NCBI RefSeq assembly: GCF_000014565.1
Contig: NC_008268.1
Span: forward strand, 5,708,501 to 5,772,500
Direction of reading: 5' to 3'
Length of the DNA: 64,000 nt
DNA from: Rhodococcus jostii RHA1
Lineage (GTDB): Bacteria; Actinomycetota; Actinomycetes; Mycobacteriales; Mycobacteriaceae
This document shows positions 1-7,697 of the stretch, piece by piece. The notes under the pieces are model-generated. The model was not told where the DNA came from. It saw only the letters and a program-made list of their open reading frames with translations, and did no database searches. A program made the position numbers and the translations under genes. The first letter of the stretch is position 1. Each line of letters begins with the position of its first letter.

Positions 1-520
1 GCGGCTGCCACGGTGCCGGCACGTCCCGGTCCTCGGAGTTCTCGCTGAGCGCGTTGCGCAGCATCTTCATCGCGGTGACGCCGTCGGCGACCGCGTGGTG
101 GATCTTGGTGTAGACGGCGAACCGTCCGTCGCCCAGTCCCTCGATCAGGTGCATCTCCCACAGCGGGCGGCTGCGGTCGAGCAGCGATCCGTGCAGCCGC
201 GAGCAGAGTGCCATCAGCTCCGCCTCGCCCCCGGGGGCGGGCAGCGCGTCGTGCCGGATGTGGTGACCGAGGTCGATGTCGTCGACGGTCTCCCAGCTCC
301 ACTGACCGAGCGTCGAGAAGGACCGGTGGGCTCGCTTGGCGAGCCGGGGGGTGACGATTCCGTCGCCGTCGGCGAGCGCGCGGTCGAGCATCGCGCGCAT
401 GTCGTAGGTGTCGGCGCCTTCCGGGAGCTGGAAGATCTCCACGCCGCCGACATGCATCGGGTGCTCACGGGACTCGCCGAGAAGGAACATCGAGTCGAGA
501 GGGGACATGGGGAGCGGCAT
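1..520 (-). CDS. WS/DGAT wax ester/triacylglycerol synthase, N-terminal part (cut by window edge)
   Basis: Only the first 173 or so residues are in the window; the gene runs off the left edge. The translation reads MPLPMSPLDSMFLLGESREH at its start and contains the acyltransferase motif HHxxxDG (HHAVADG, residues 141-147), which is the active site of the bifunctional wax ester synthase/diacylglycerol acyltransferase family. These enzymes use acyl-CoA to make storage triacylglycerols or wax esters at the membrane or lipid body. Many paralogues are usual in Rhodococcus. The start is the ATG just downstream of a GGCCTCAG stretch (reverse strand). The gene diverges from the amidotransferase on its right. 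Confidence 0.9.
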   Translation of the reverse strand, partial: MPLPMSPLDSMFLLGESREHPMHVGGVEIFQLPEGADTYDMRAMLDRALADGDGIVTPRLAKRAHRSFSTLGQWSWETVDDIDLGHHIRHDALPAPGGEAELMALCSRLHGSLLDRSRPLWEMHLIEGLGDGRFAVYTKIHHAVADGVTAMKMLRNALSENSEDRDVPAPWQP

Positions 521-854
521 CTGAGGCCCTTTCCATCCCGTAGACGACTTCCCGGATCGCGGGAGGGCTCGTCTGTGGTCTGAGGTAACGGGAGATGGTG
601 ACGTTCCGTTTGTCAGGGACCACCACCGGATAACTAATTGATATGGGACGGGTCACGAAAGCGTGACGTCGTATTTCTACAGGTTTCGCGTGAGCCATGC
701 CACTAGACAAGCGTCCAGTTTGGATGGTGTCATTCGAGTGGAGTACACCGAACATGAACTCCGTGTGAACATCCGAATTTTGTGCACTCAGTGCGGAATT
801 CGCGAATCCCGGCCTGCATAGGGCCGAAAGTCCCTACTCGGTAAGAATTGTGGC
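521..854. promoter_or_regulatory. Divergent intergenic region with a possible TetR-type palindrome
   Basis: This 334-base stretch separates two divergent genes and carries no convincing ORF. An imperfect palindrome CTAGAC-N4-GTCCAG lies at 703-718 (5 of 6 arm positions pair), a shape often bound by TetR-family repressors. No such regulator is adjacent, so the site is only a candidate. Confidence 0.35.
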
Positions 855-1526
855 ATGAACAAGCACTGGGCGGTTGTAAAGCACGTGCCGTTCGAAGGGC
901 CGGCACTCGTCGGTACTTTGCTGGCGGAGCGGGGAATTCGCTACACCGAGTACCCCATGTACCGAGCGTCCGAACTGCCGGCCGTTCACGACATCGGCGG
1001 CCTCGTGGTGATGGGCGGTCCGATGGGCGCACGCGATGACGTTACCCACCCGCAACTTCCGCGAGAGCGAAACTTCATCAAGGAATCTGTGGACGCCGGA
1101 CTCCCGATGCTGGGAATCTGCCTCGGCGCCCAGCTTCTCGCCGCCTCGTTCGGCAGCGCGATCCGCCGGGGGCCGACCCCGGAGAACGGCGCCGGGACGG
1201 TCACCGTGTCCGACGACGGGACGCGCGACCCCGTGTTCGGTTCGGTCCGTGCCGAGGTGCCCGTCGTCCACTGGCACGGCGACACCTTCGACCTCCCCGA
1301 CGGCGCGGTCCGGCTGGCGAGCAGTCACCTCTACGAGAATCAGGCCTTCGCGATCGGCCGCCGCGCGTACGGGTTGCAGTTCCACGTCGAACTGACCCGC
1401 GGGCAGCTACCGGTGATGCAGGCTCACATGCCGCCGGACACCGCCCCGTCGGGGGAACACCTGGACGACGTGGAAGCCGCCGGGCGGATCATGATCGGCT
1501 CGTTCCTCGACCTCGCCGAGAGCTGA
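855..1526 (+). CDS. Class I glutamine amidotransferase family protein
   Basis: A 223-residue GATase1 domain protein resembling the glutaminase half of GMP synthase. The nucleophile elbow GICLGAQ places the catalytic Cys at residue 89, and LQFHVEL supplies the His and Glu of the triad at 177 and 179; an oxyanion region VMGGPMG is at 52-58. There is no synthetase domain, so it is a stand-alone amidotransferase-like enzyme that may release ammonia from glutamine or hydrolyse a gamma-glutamyl compound. The substrate cannot be told from sequence. The start ATG has no clear Shine-Dalgarno and could be nearly leaderless. It is transcribed alone. Confidence 0.85.
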   Translation: MNKHWAVVKHVPFEGPALVGTLLAERGIRYTEYPMYRASELPAVHDIGGLVVMGGPMGARDDVTHPQLPRERNFIKESVDAGLPMLGICLGAQLLAASFGSAIRRGPTPENGAGTVTVSDDGTRDPVFGSVRAEVPVVHWHGDTFDLPDGAVRLASSHLYENQAFAIGRRAYGLQFHVELTRGQLPVMQAHMPPDTAPSGEHLDDVEAAGRIMIGSFLDLAES

Positions 1527-1622
1527 GAGGATCGGACGATCGGACGCCGATGAGTTTTGCGCACCGCTGCGGTCTGTATCGATGACCTTCCGCACTGGGC
1601 GGAACCCGAGAAGGAGAATCAC

Positions 1623-1961
1623 ATGTCCCGGATGCTCTTCGTGAACCTGCCGATCAAGAACCTCGACGCGACCAAGACGTTCTTCGGCGGACTCGGCTTC
1701 GAGTTCAACACCACGTTCAGCGACGACTCCTGCACCGCCATGGTGATCAACGAGCACACGTCCGTGATGCTCCTCGTCGAGTCCCGGTTCACGGACTTCA
1801 TCGAGGGCGGCATCTGCGACACGTCCAAGTCCATCGAGGCCCTCATGTGTATCTCGGCCGACAGCCGCGAGGAAGTCGACAGCCTCGTCGACAAGGCTCT
1901 CGCCTCCGGCGGGACGTCGTGGGGCAAGCTCCAGGACGAAGGCTCTCAACTGTTGACGTAA
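1623..1961 (+). pseudogene. VOC (glyoxalase-fold) family protein, C terminus lost to an IS607-type insertion
   Basis: The protein begins MSRMLFVNLPIKNLDATKTF after an AAGGAG ribosome site and follows the usual VOC pattern to LASGGTSWGKLQDEG. It then changes to SQLLT and stops, giving 112 residues against roughly 130-140 for the family. The usual continuation starts FMYGR, and exactly those residues are encoded just beyond the right end of the adjacent mobile element (from 4437). So the gene was interrupted by the insertion. Even the right-hand fragment continues only a few codons before unrelated sequence, so about 20 C-terminal residues, including the last metal-binding strand, are gone. The truncated protein is probably inactive. 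Confidence 0.85.
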
Positions 1962-2000
1962 TGTCGAGTACTTCCTAATCCTTCCTGTGGCTATCGGATC

Positions 2001-2620
2001 ATGCGCATCGGCGAGGCGGCGGCATACCTGAACATGTCGGTGGTGGGGGTCCGGAAGGCCGCGTCGGAGGGCCGGTTACCCTCTCGGCGGACAGGTTCCG
2101 GTCAGCGAGTCGTCGATCGGCAGGATCTCGACGTCTACCTGGGTCGACCTACACCGGAGAGTGTTCCAGCCCCGGCGGGGTGGAAGCGTTGTACTGCCGG
2201 GTGTCCGGCTCGACCGGTCAGGATCCAAGCTCGCCAATTAGGAAAAGATGCTGCGTGCGAGTGCCACCGGCACCGTGTACCGGGTCAACCACGGATCGTG
2301 GTTCAGGTCTGCGGGAGACCCGAGCAGGACTGAATCGGATGCATCGACGACGCAGCCGGGGGTCACGTCACGGTGGTGCGAGTGGTGTGGCGGGATCGGT
2401 TGGCGCGGTTCTCCGGTGGCGTGGATCGTGCGTTACCTGTCGGTGGTCGGCGTTAAGGTCGAGATCCTGCGGGAGCATGGGGACACTTCGCTGGTAGAGG
2501 AGCTGATGGATGACTTCATGGCAGTGCTCGCGTCGTTTTCCGGCCGCTTCACCGATTGTGGTCGAAGCGGAGTCAACGTCGGCTTCTTCGGCGATGCGCC
2601 GGCACGGTGGGAGAGGGGCT
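2001..2620 (+). pseudogene. IS607-type TnpA serine recombinase, frameshifted
   Basis: Translation across frames gives the family order. A MerR/excisionase-type HTH comes first (MRIGEAAAYLNMSVVGVRKA, to about 2180). After a frame change comes the resolvase catalytic start LYCRVSGSTGQ (near 2183-2215, with the nucleophile Ser in CRVS), and later fragments read VRYLSVVGVKVEILREHGD and VEELMDDFMAVLASFSGR in another frame. At least three frame changes and a TAG after LAN make a full product impossible. In an intact element TnpA would catalyse strand exchange for excision and insertion. Its loss suggests that the element can no longer move by itself. Confidence 0.85.
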
Positions 2621-2625
2621 AGCTG

Positions 2626-4431
2626 ATGGCCGATTCCGGTTTCACTGCGCTGCGGCAGTTCTCGTTTACCACCCGCCCGTACCTGGCTGTCGATGACGCG
2701 ACGGGTGAGCCGATCGGGCTCGACGACGTCGACGTTCGTGTCGGGTGGATGCTCGGCCTGATCTCGGGCGCCGAAGCGCACCTGCTGTCGGGTTTGTGGC
2801 AACCGGCCACCTTCGATGTTCTCGCTACCGGTCGTGACAGCCACGGTCGGAAACTCCCGAGGCACGGGCATGTCGCGGCTGCGCGTCTCGGCTGGACCCC
2901 GCATTACCCGGACGGTGTCTACGTTCCGTCGCGTGTCACGCGGGTGGTGACCGCGCAGGCGGTAGGCACTTTGCGGGCTCTGTCATACCGGGATACCGCG
3001 ATCACGGCACTGTCGGCCCGGTTCGACCCGGCCACCGGCCGCCTCGCCGCACCCACGGCGGCCGCGGAGTACGTCCCGCCCGGATTCGCCCGAGGCGTGG
3101 TGCGGCAGCTCAAAGCGCACTCAGCCCGCACCGCCGGGGCGGCAGAGGAGCGCCTGCGGATCACGGACGTGCAAGCACCACCGCGGACCTCGGCGATGGC
3201 TCGGCTTTCCGCAGCGGATCGACAACTCGCACACCTCACCGTCACCGACGCCGTCATGACGTTGACCGTCAAACTCCCCACCACTCCCGCTCCGGAAGGA
3301 CGCGCCCAGTGGCGACGAGTCCGGATGACCACCGCGATCCCACCGCACCTGCACCGGCGGCCGATCACCGAGTGGCATCTACCGACCCTGGTCCTCGACC
3401 ACCGAGGTCTGCTGTTGCGGTGCGCTGCCACCGACGCAGTCCCCGCCGTTGATGTGACATCGGGAACGACCGCGGTGGGCGTGGACTGGTCCCCGTCCAC
3501 ACTCGGTGCCGTCGCCGTCGCCACACAAACCCCGGGCGGGGTGGTCTCGGACTATCGGGGTTTCACGTACGACGACCGAGGCCTCGGGATAAAACTGGCG
3601 CGCCTGCAAGCCGAAGGTCAACTGCTGCACCGCAAAGCTGCTCGCTTGACCCAGCTGGCCGCCACCGCACCCCCCGAGGTCCGAGCACAACTCGACGCGA
3701 AGATCGCCGTCCTCGACGGGCACCGCACCGCTGTCGGCGTCAAACGGGGAAAGATCAACCGGGAACTCGCCTTCCACTTCGGTCGCCAGGTCACCGACTA
3801 CGCCGCCGTAGCGGGCGCGACGGTGATCGCGGTGGAAGACCTCACCACCCTCGAAACCCGCGGGCACGGACGCGTCAACAACAATCGGGCCGCGCAATCC
3901 GCCCGCCGCAAAGCCGTCGACGCTCTCACACACACCGCCGCCGGTGTCGGTGTCACGGTGGTGTCCGTACCAGCACGCGGATCCTCAGCGTTGTGTCCGG
4001 GCTGCGACGAACCACTGGCTCGCCCCGGCGGTTACCACCGGGCATGGTGTCCCCGCTGCCGGGTCGGCGGCAACCGCGACCACGTCGCCGGGGTGAACCT
4101 GGCCAAACGCGCGCTCCTCGGCAAGAACAACGTCACCCGCCGGCGTGGGCAGATGCCCGCGATCCGGGTCGCCGAGCACGCGCCGGTCCGCCAATGCCGC
4201 GACAAGAAGAGTCCCACTCCGAGCCGGCCGCGGCATCGCCGTGTCCGTCGTAGTGCTCCCGCCGCGACACCGCCGGTGGGGGTGAACCAGATAAAGATTG
4301 TTCCTGCGCCACAAGCGTCGGTGTGGGACACGGTAGAACCCGCAACACCGCACGGTGTTACGGGTAGCCGTGAAGTACATACATCTCCAACGCCAGCCAC
4401 GTCAGTGGTAGGACGTATGAGATCTATGTAG
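2626..4431 (+). CDS. IS607-type TnpB, RNA-guided nuclease, intact
   Basis: A 601-residue TnpB of the large actinobacterial type. The RuvC-like triad is complete: D287 in GVDWS, E404 in VIAVEDL and D485 in GNRDHVAG. A zinc ribbon C457-X2-C460 / C475-X2-C478 lies between the last two. TnpB proteins are ancestors of Cas12 and cut DNA guided by an RNA read from the 3' end of their own gene and the right end of the element. The protein starts at an ATG behind GAGAGGGG, immediately after the ruined tnpA. The long basic C-terminal tail overlaps the DNA that encodes a conserved stem-loop (4339-4364). Nuclease activity is inferred from intact motifs, not shown. Confidence 0.9.
   Translation: MADSGFTALRQFSFTTRPYLAVDDATGEPIGLDDVDVRVGWMLGLISGAEAHLLSGLWQPATFDVLATGRDSHGRKLPRHGHVAAARLGWTPHYPDGVYVPSRVTRVVTAQAVGTLRALSYRDTAITALSARFDPATGRLAAPTAAAEYVPPGFARGVVRQLKAHSARTAGAAEERLRITDVQAPPRTSAMARLSAADRQLAHLTVTDAVMTLTVKLPTTPAPEGRAQWRRVRMTTAIPPHLHRRPITEWHLPTLVLDHRGLLLRCAATDAVPAVDVTSGTTAVGVDWSPSTLGAVAVATQTPGGVVSDYRGFTYDDRGLGIKLARLQAEGQLLHRKAARLTQLAATAPPEVRAQLDAKIAVLDGHRTAVGVKRGKINRELAFHFGRQVTDYAAVAGATVIAVEDLTTLETRGHGRVNNNRAAQSARRKAVDALTHTAAGVGVTVVSVPARGSSALCPGCDEPLARPGGYHRAWCPRCRVGGNRDHVAGVNLAKRALLGKNNVTRRRGQMPAIRVAEHAPVRQCRDKKSPTPSRPRHRRVRRSAPAATPPVGVNQIKIVPAPQASVWDTVEPATPHGVTGSREVHTSPTPATSVVGRMRSM
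4339..4364 (+). ncRNA. Stem-loop in the presumed guide (omega) RNA region of the IS607 element
   Basis: Near the end of tnpB the sequence forms a hairpin with arms CCCGCAACACCG and CGGTGTTACGGG around a 2-base centre (11 of 12 pairs). A hairpin at the same place, with several changed bases but pairing mostly kept, is found in the second tnpB relic (7598-7623). For TnpB systems the guide-RNA scaffold lies in this position and the guide is the flank beyond the right end, here the bases from 4437. RNA production is inferred. Confidence 0.5.
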
Positions 4432-4473
4432 ACGCTTCATGTACGGACGCGTTTTCCGCGCCATCGGTAGGAG

Positions 4474-5457
4474 TCAGGCGGGCGGGGTGTCCGGTAGTCC
4501 GAACTTCTCGAACAGATCGACGTCGAAGAAGCAGACGACATGGGAGACCCCGTCGGCCGTCACGTCCAGGACGTGGAGTTGGAACGGCCGGTGGACGCCG
4601 TCCTCCCCGCGCATGTACAGGCCGAGGGCCGGCTGTCCGTTGGCCGCCGTGGGCACCAGCCGCATGTCTCCCGGAGCGTTGGCCGGACAGTTTCCTCTGA
4701 TCAGGGTGCCGATCGAAGGGCCGCCGCGATACCAGCCGTCGAACGGGGGCATCTCCCAGACGGCGTCCTTGGTGAACAGTTCGACGATCGCGTCGATGTC
4801 ATAGTTCTCGAACGCGGCGACGTACCGGTCGAGGAGGTCGCGTTCCTCGGGGGACTCCGGTTCGACGAGGGTGTCGGCCGTCGGCGTGGCCAGTTCGAGT
4901 TGCGCGCGTGCGCGCTGCAGCAAGCTGTTCACCGCCGTCGTGGTGGTGCCGAGAGCCGCCGCGACCTCCGACGCCTTCCACTGCAACACGTCGCGGAGGA
5001 CGAGAACAGCACGCTGACGTGCGGGAAGATGCTGAAGGGCGGCGATGAACGCCAGCCGCACCGACTCGCGCGACGTCACGACGGTGGCGGGATCGTTCGC
5101 GTCGTCGTCGATGAGGCGGTTGGGGAGCGGTTCGAGCCACGGGACCTCGTGTCGCTCGACGAGGTCGGCGGTCGGGTCGGAGTCGGGAGCCCCCAGCCCG
5201 CTCGGCAGCGGACGCTTGGATTTGCTCTGCAGGGCCGTCAGGCACGTATTGGTGGCAATCTTGTACAGCCATGTCCGCAGCGACGCCTGCTGCTGGTAGC
5301 CGTCGTACCCCCGCCAAGCCCGGATGAAGGTTTCCTGCATCTGGTCTTCGGCGTCGTGAAGCGAGCCCATCATGCGATAACAATGGGCGAGCAACTCGCG
5401 CCGGTAAGGGTCGGCGAGTGCGAGGAAATCCCCGTCGAGCGACTGCGCAGCCGTCAT
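4474..5457 (-). CDS. ECF sigma factor of the SigG-like type with C-terminal SnoaL domain
   Basis: A 327-residue sigma-70 family protein. Region 2 covers about residues 15-75 (ELLAHCYRMMGSLHDAEDQM, then RTWLYKIATNTCL), and region 4 covers about 135-190 (LPARQRAVLVLRDVL, then an HTH with TTTTAVNSLLQRARAQL). The last 120 residues form an NTF2/SnoaL-like domain (FENYDIDAIVELFTKDAVWE), which in such sigma factors modulates activity instead of a separate anti-sigma factor. It matches the length and order of the TIGR02960/SigG group. No anti-sigma gene adjoins it; the neighbours are an SRPBCC protein and an ArsR regulator on the same strand. The signal it answers is unknown. Confidence 0.9.
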   Translation of the reverse strand: MTAAQSLDGDFLALADPYRRELLAHCYRMMGSLHDAEDQMQETFIRAWRGYDGYQQQASLRTWLYKIATNTCLTALQSKSKRPLPSGLGAPDSDPTADLVERHEVPWLEPLPNRLIDDDANDPATVVTSRESVRLAFIAALQHLPARQRAVLVLRDVLQWKASEVAAALGTTTTAVNSLLQRARAQLELATPTADTLVEPESPEERDLLDRYVAAFENYDIDAIVELFTKDAVWEMPPFDGWYRGGPSIGTLIRGNCPANAPGDMRLVPTAANGQPALGLYMRGEDGVHRPFQLHVLDVTADGVSHVVCFFDVDLFEKFGLPDTPPA

Positions 5458-5518
5458 GGTTGGAGCTTACTGCGGCCGTCCGACAGATGTCGGGCCCTCG
5501 CGCCCACCGACCCGACGG

Positions 5519-6019
5519 TCAGCCCCAGTTCACCATCGGCTGCCCCGTCTCGAGCAGAGTCTTCATTCCGCTCAGCACCTCGTTCCAGCCGCCGCCCGCG
5601 CCCTCGGACTCCCGCTTGCCCGCGACCATCTCGGCCAGGCCCGGTGCGTTGGTGAGGTCGTGTGTGACAGTCAGTTTCGCGACTCCGGGCCGGCTAGACT
5701 GCACGATCTCGTAGGTCAGGGTGGTGAAACCCTCCACGTTGTCGGCGTCCATCAGCATCCGCCACGTCTGCACCAGCTTCTTCGGCGGATCGGACTCGAT
5801 CACCTCGCCGTCGACGATCACGTCGGGCACGCCCGGGTATTCCTTCATCGCATCGTCCGCGCGCGATCGGAACGCGCCGCCCGTGCGGAGGTCGTAGTCG
5901 ACCAGGCCGCCGTAACCGTACTGCTGCGACCACTCGGGTTTGGTGATGGCATCCCAGATGGCCTCCGGCGTCGCCTTGATGTAGACCGCATAGATCTGGA
6001 TTGCGTCGGCGGTAGTCAT
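5519..6019 (-). CDS. SRPBCC (AHSA1-like) ligand-binding protein
   Basis: A 166-residue START/Bet v1-like protein of the AHSA1 group (IKATPEAIWDAITKPEWSQQ at the N terminus, GGGWNEVLSGMKTLLETG at the C terminus). Its ATG overlaps the stop of the upstream ArsR gene by 4 bases (ATGA), so the pair is translationally coupled. ArsR-plus-SRPBCC pairs are common in actinobacteria. The SRPBCC partner is thought to bind a hydrophobic ligand, but its role is not established. A longer in-frame extension of the ORF upstream is rejected because it overlaps the regulator. Confidence 0.85.
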   Translation of the reverse strand: MTTADAIQIYAVYIKATPEAIWDAITKPEWSQQYGYGGLVDYDLRTGGAFRSRADDAMKEYPGVPDVIVDGEVIESDPPKKLVQTWRMLMDADNVEGFTTLTYEIVQSSRPGVAKLTVTHDLTNAPGLAEMVAGKRESEGAGGGWNEVLSGMKTLLETGQPMVNWG

Positions 6020-6333
6020 TTCTCTTCCTCCAGTTCGGCTTTCAGCTGAGCGAGCGCACTCGTGTGACGCTCGGTGTATTTGTCGATCCACCGGTTGTGG
6101 ATCAGCTGTATCGGCACAGGATTGAGGTAGTGAAGTTTTTCCCGGCCGGAGCGGCGCGTGACGACGAGCCCCGCGTCTTCGAGCACACGCAGATGCTTCA
6201 TGACCCCGAATCGCGTCATCTCGACCTGCGACTCGAGTTCGGTGAGCGTCTGACCATCCTGGGCGAACAATCGGTCGAGTATCAGGCGGCGGGTGGAATC
6301 GGCCAGCGCCTTGAAGACGTGATCGTCGTCCAT
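6016..6333 (-). CDS. ArsR-family winged-helix transcriptional regulator
   Basis: A 105-residue ArsR-type repressor starting MDDDHVFKALADSTRRLI, with the recognition helix region SQVEMTRFGVMKHLRVLEDA. It lacks the Cys motif of arsenic sensors and the alpha-5 His/Asp set of zinc sensors, so it belongs to the non-metal group found in front of SRPBCC genes. An upstream in-frame ATG would place the start inside the perfect palindrome described next, so the internal ATG is preferred. It probably represses its own two-gene operon. Confidence 0.85.
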   Translation of the reverse strand: MDDDHVFKALADSTRRLILDRLFAQDGQTLTELESQVEMTRFGVMKHLRVLEDAGLVVTRRSGREKLHYLNPVPIQLIHNRWIDKYTERHTSALAQLKAELEEEK

Positions 6334-6346
6334 GAATCGACAATAG

Positions 6347-6362
6347 GTGACCATTTGGTCAC
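6347..6362. promoter_or_regulatory. Likely ArsR operator, perfect 16-bp palindrome
   Basis: GTGACCA-TT-TGGTCAC is perfectly symmetric (7-base arms) and lies 13 bases upstream of the ArsR start codon, the usual place for an autorepressor site. Confidence 0.65.
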
Positions 6363-6374
6363 ATGTCAACGCCC

Positions 6375-6413
6375 GTGAGTACTTATCAACCGCGGGGGGT
6401 GAGAAGTACTCAC
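6375..6413. repeat. GTGAGTACTT palindromic repeat, copy 1
   Basis: Outer arms GTGAGTACTT and AAGTACTCAC are perfect inverted repeats; the inner part pairs imperfectly. A near-identical palindrome occurs at 8913-8952. The shape suits a transcription terminator, but here it sits behind the ArsR promoter and beside the tnpB relic. Confidence 0.7.
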
Positions 6414-6500
6414 AGGGGAAGTTCGCATGCGGTTCGCGCGCGGGCCTCGGCGTGGCACTGCGGGCAGCGTCGACGCCCTCGTCCGTCCGGCGTTCGTGTC

Positions 6501-7690
6501 CACCTCACCGTCACCGACGCCGTCATGACGTTGACGGTGAAACTGCCCACCGCCGCCGCCCCGACAGGGCGTGCGCAGTGGCGACGAGTCCGGGTGACCG
6601 CCGCGATCCCACCGCACCTGCACCGGCGGCCGATCAGCGAGTGGCATCTCCCGACCCTCGCCCTCGACCACCGGCTGCGGTGCGCTGCCACCGAAGCGGT
6701 CTCCGCCGCTGATCTGACCTCGGGAACGACGGCGGTGGGCGTGGACTGGTCTCCGTCCACTCTCGGTGCCGCCGCCGTCGCGACACACACCCCGGAGGGT
6801 GTGGTCTCGGACTATCGGGGTTTCACGTACGACGACCGAGGCCTCGGGATCAAATGGCCCGCCTGCAAACCGAGGGGCAGCTGCTGCACGCCAAGGCGGC
6901 TCGCCTGCCCCAACTGGCCGCGACCGCCCCATCTGAGGTCCGCGCCCAGCTGGAGGCGAAGATCGCCGTCCTCGACGCCCACCGCGAGGCGGTGGGTATC
7001 AAGCGGGGGAAGATCAACCGGGAATTGGCGTTCCACTTCGCCCGCCAGGTCACCGACTACGCCACCGACACCCAGGCGCAGCTGATTGCGGTGGAAGGTC
7101 TCACCACCCTCGAGACCCGCGGGCACGGACGGGTCAACAACAACCGGGCCGCGCAGTCCGCCCGCCGCCAAGCGGTCGACGCCCTCGCGCACACCGCCGC
7201 CGAGGTCGGTATCGCGGTGGTTTCGGTGCCTGCCCGGGGATCGTCCGCGCAATGTCCGAGCTGCGACGAACCACTTGCGCGCCCCGGCGGCTACCACACC
7301 GCGTGGTGTGCATGCTGCCGGGTCGGCGGCAACCGGGACCACATCGCCGGGGTGAACCTGGCCAAACGCGCGCTCCTCGGCAGAAACAAAGCCACCCGCC
7401 GGCGTGGGCAGATGCCCGCGATCCGGGTCGCCGAACATGCGCCGGTGCGCCGGTGCCGCGACAAGAACGGTCCGACACCGCGTAGGCCGCGGCATCGCCG
7501 GGTCCGCCGCAGCCTGCCCACCGTGACACCGCGGTTGGGGGTGACTCCGAATCAGCATGTTCCTGCATCACAAGCGTCGGTGTGGGACACGGTCAAACCC
7601 GCACCGCCGCACGGTGATGCGGGTAGCCGTGACACACGTCCATCTCCCACGCCCGCCACGCAAGTGGCAGATAGTATGAGATCTACGTAG
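6501..7690 (+). pseudogene. Second IS607-type tnpB, 5'-truncated and frameshifted
   Basis: Closely similar to the intact tnpB upstream, starting at the equivalent of its residue 203 (HLTVTDAVMTLTVKLP), so about 200 N-terminal residues and the whole tnpA are missing. There is a three-codon deletion near LALDHR, and one base is lost at about 6852 (GLGIK is followed by a shift to ARLQTEG). The RuvC motifs GVDWS, IAVEGL (the E-D pair reads E-G) and GNRDHIAG, and the zinc ribbon, are still readable. It cannot make an active nuclease. Its right end, TAGTATGAGATCTACGTAG then ACGCT to 7697, matches that of the first element. Confidence 0.9.
7598..7623 (+). ncRNA. Stem-loop at the right end of the second IS607 relic
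   Basis: Arms CCCGCACCGCCG and CGGTGATGCGGG occupy the same position as the hairpin of the first element and pair at 10 of 12 positions despite base changes. This supports a structured RNA in the element's 3' region. Confidence 0.4.
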
Positions 7691-7697
7691 ACGCTTT

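Larger units (their letters stand above)
1945..4436 (+). mobile_element. IS607-family element: decayed serine recombinase plus intact TnpB
   Basis: The boundaries come from the split VOC gene. The left flank ends GAAGGCT (to 1944), the element ends GTAGACGCT (to 4436), and the interrupted gene resumes with TCATGTACGG. The trinucleotide GCT is shared by both junctions, so the exact ends are uncertain by up to 3 bases. No terminal inverted repeats or target duplication are seen, as expected for IS607. The cargo is a MerR-HTH/serine-recombinase tnpA with several frameshifts, followed by an intact tnpB. The same right-end sequence is found at the second relic (to 7697). Confidence 0.85.

Noticed and set aside
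4439..4804. ORF beginning MYGRVFRAIG after the first IS607 element
   Set aside because: Only the first residues are the VOC remnant; the rest is antisense to the sigma-factor gene.
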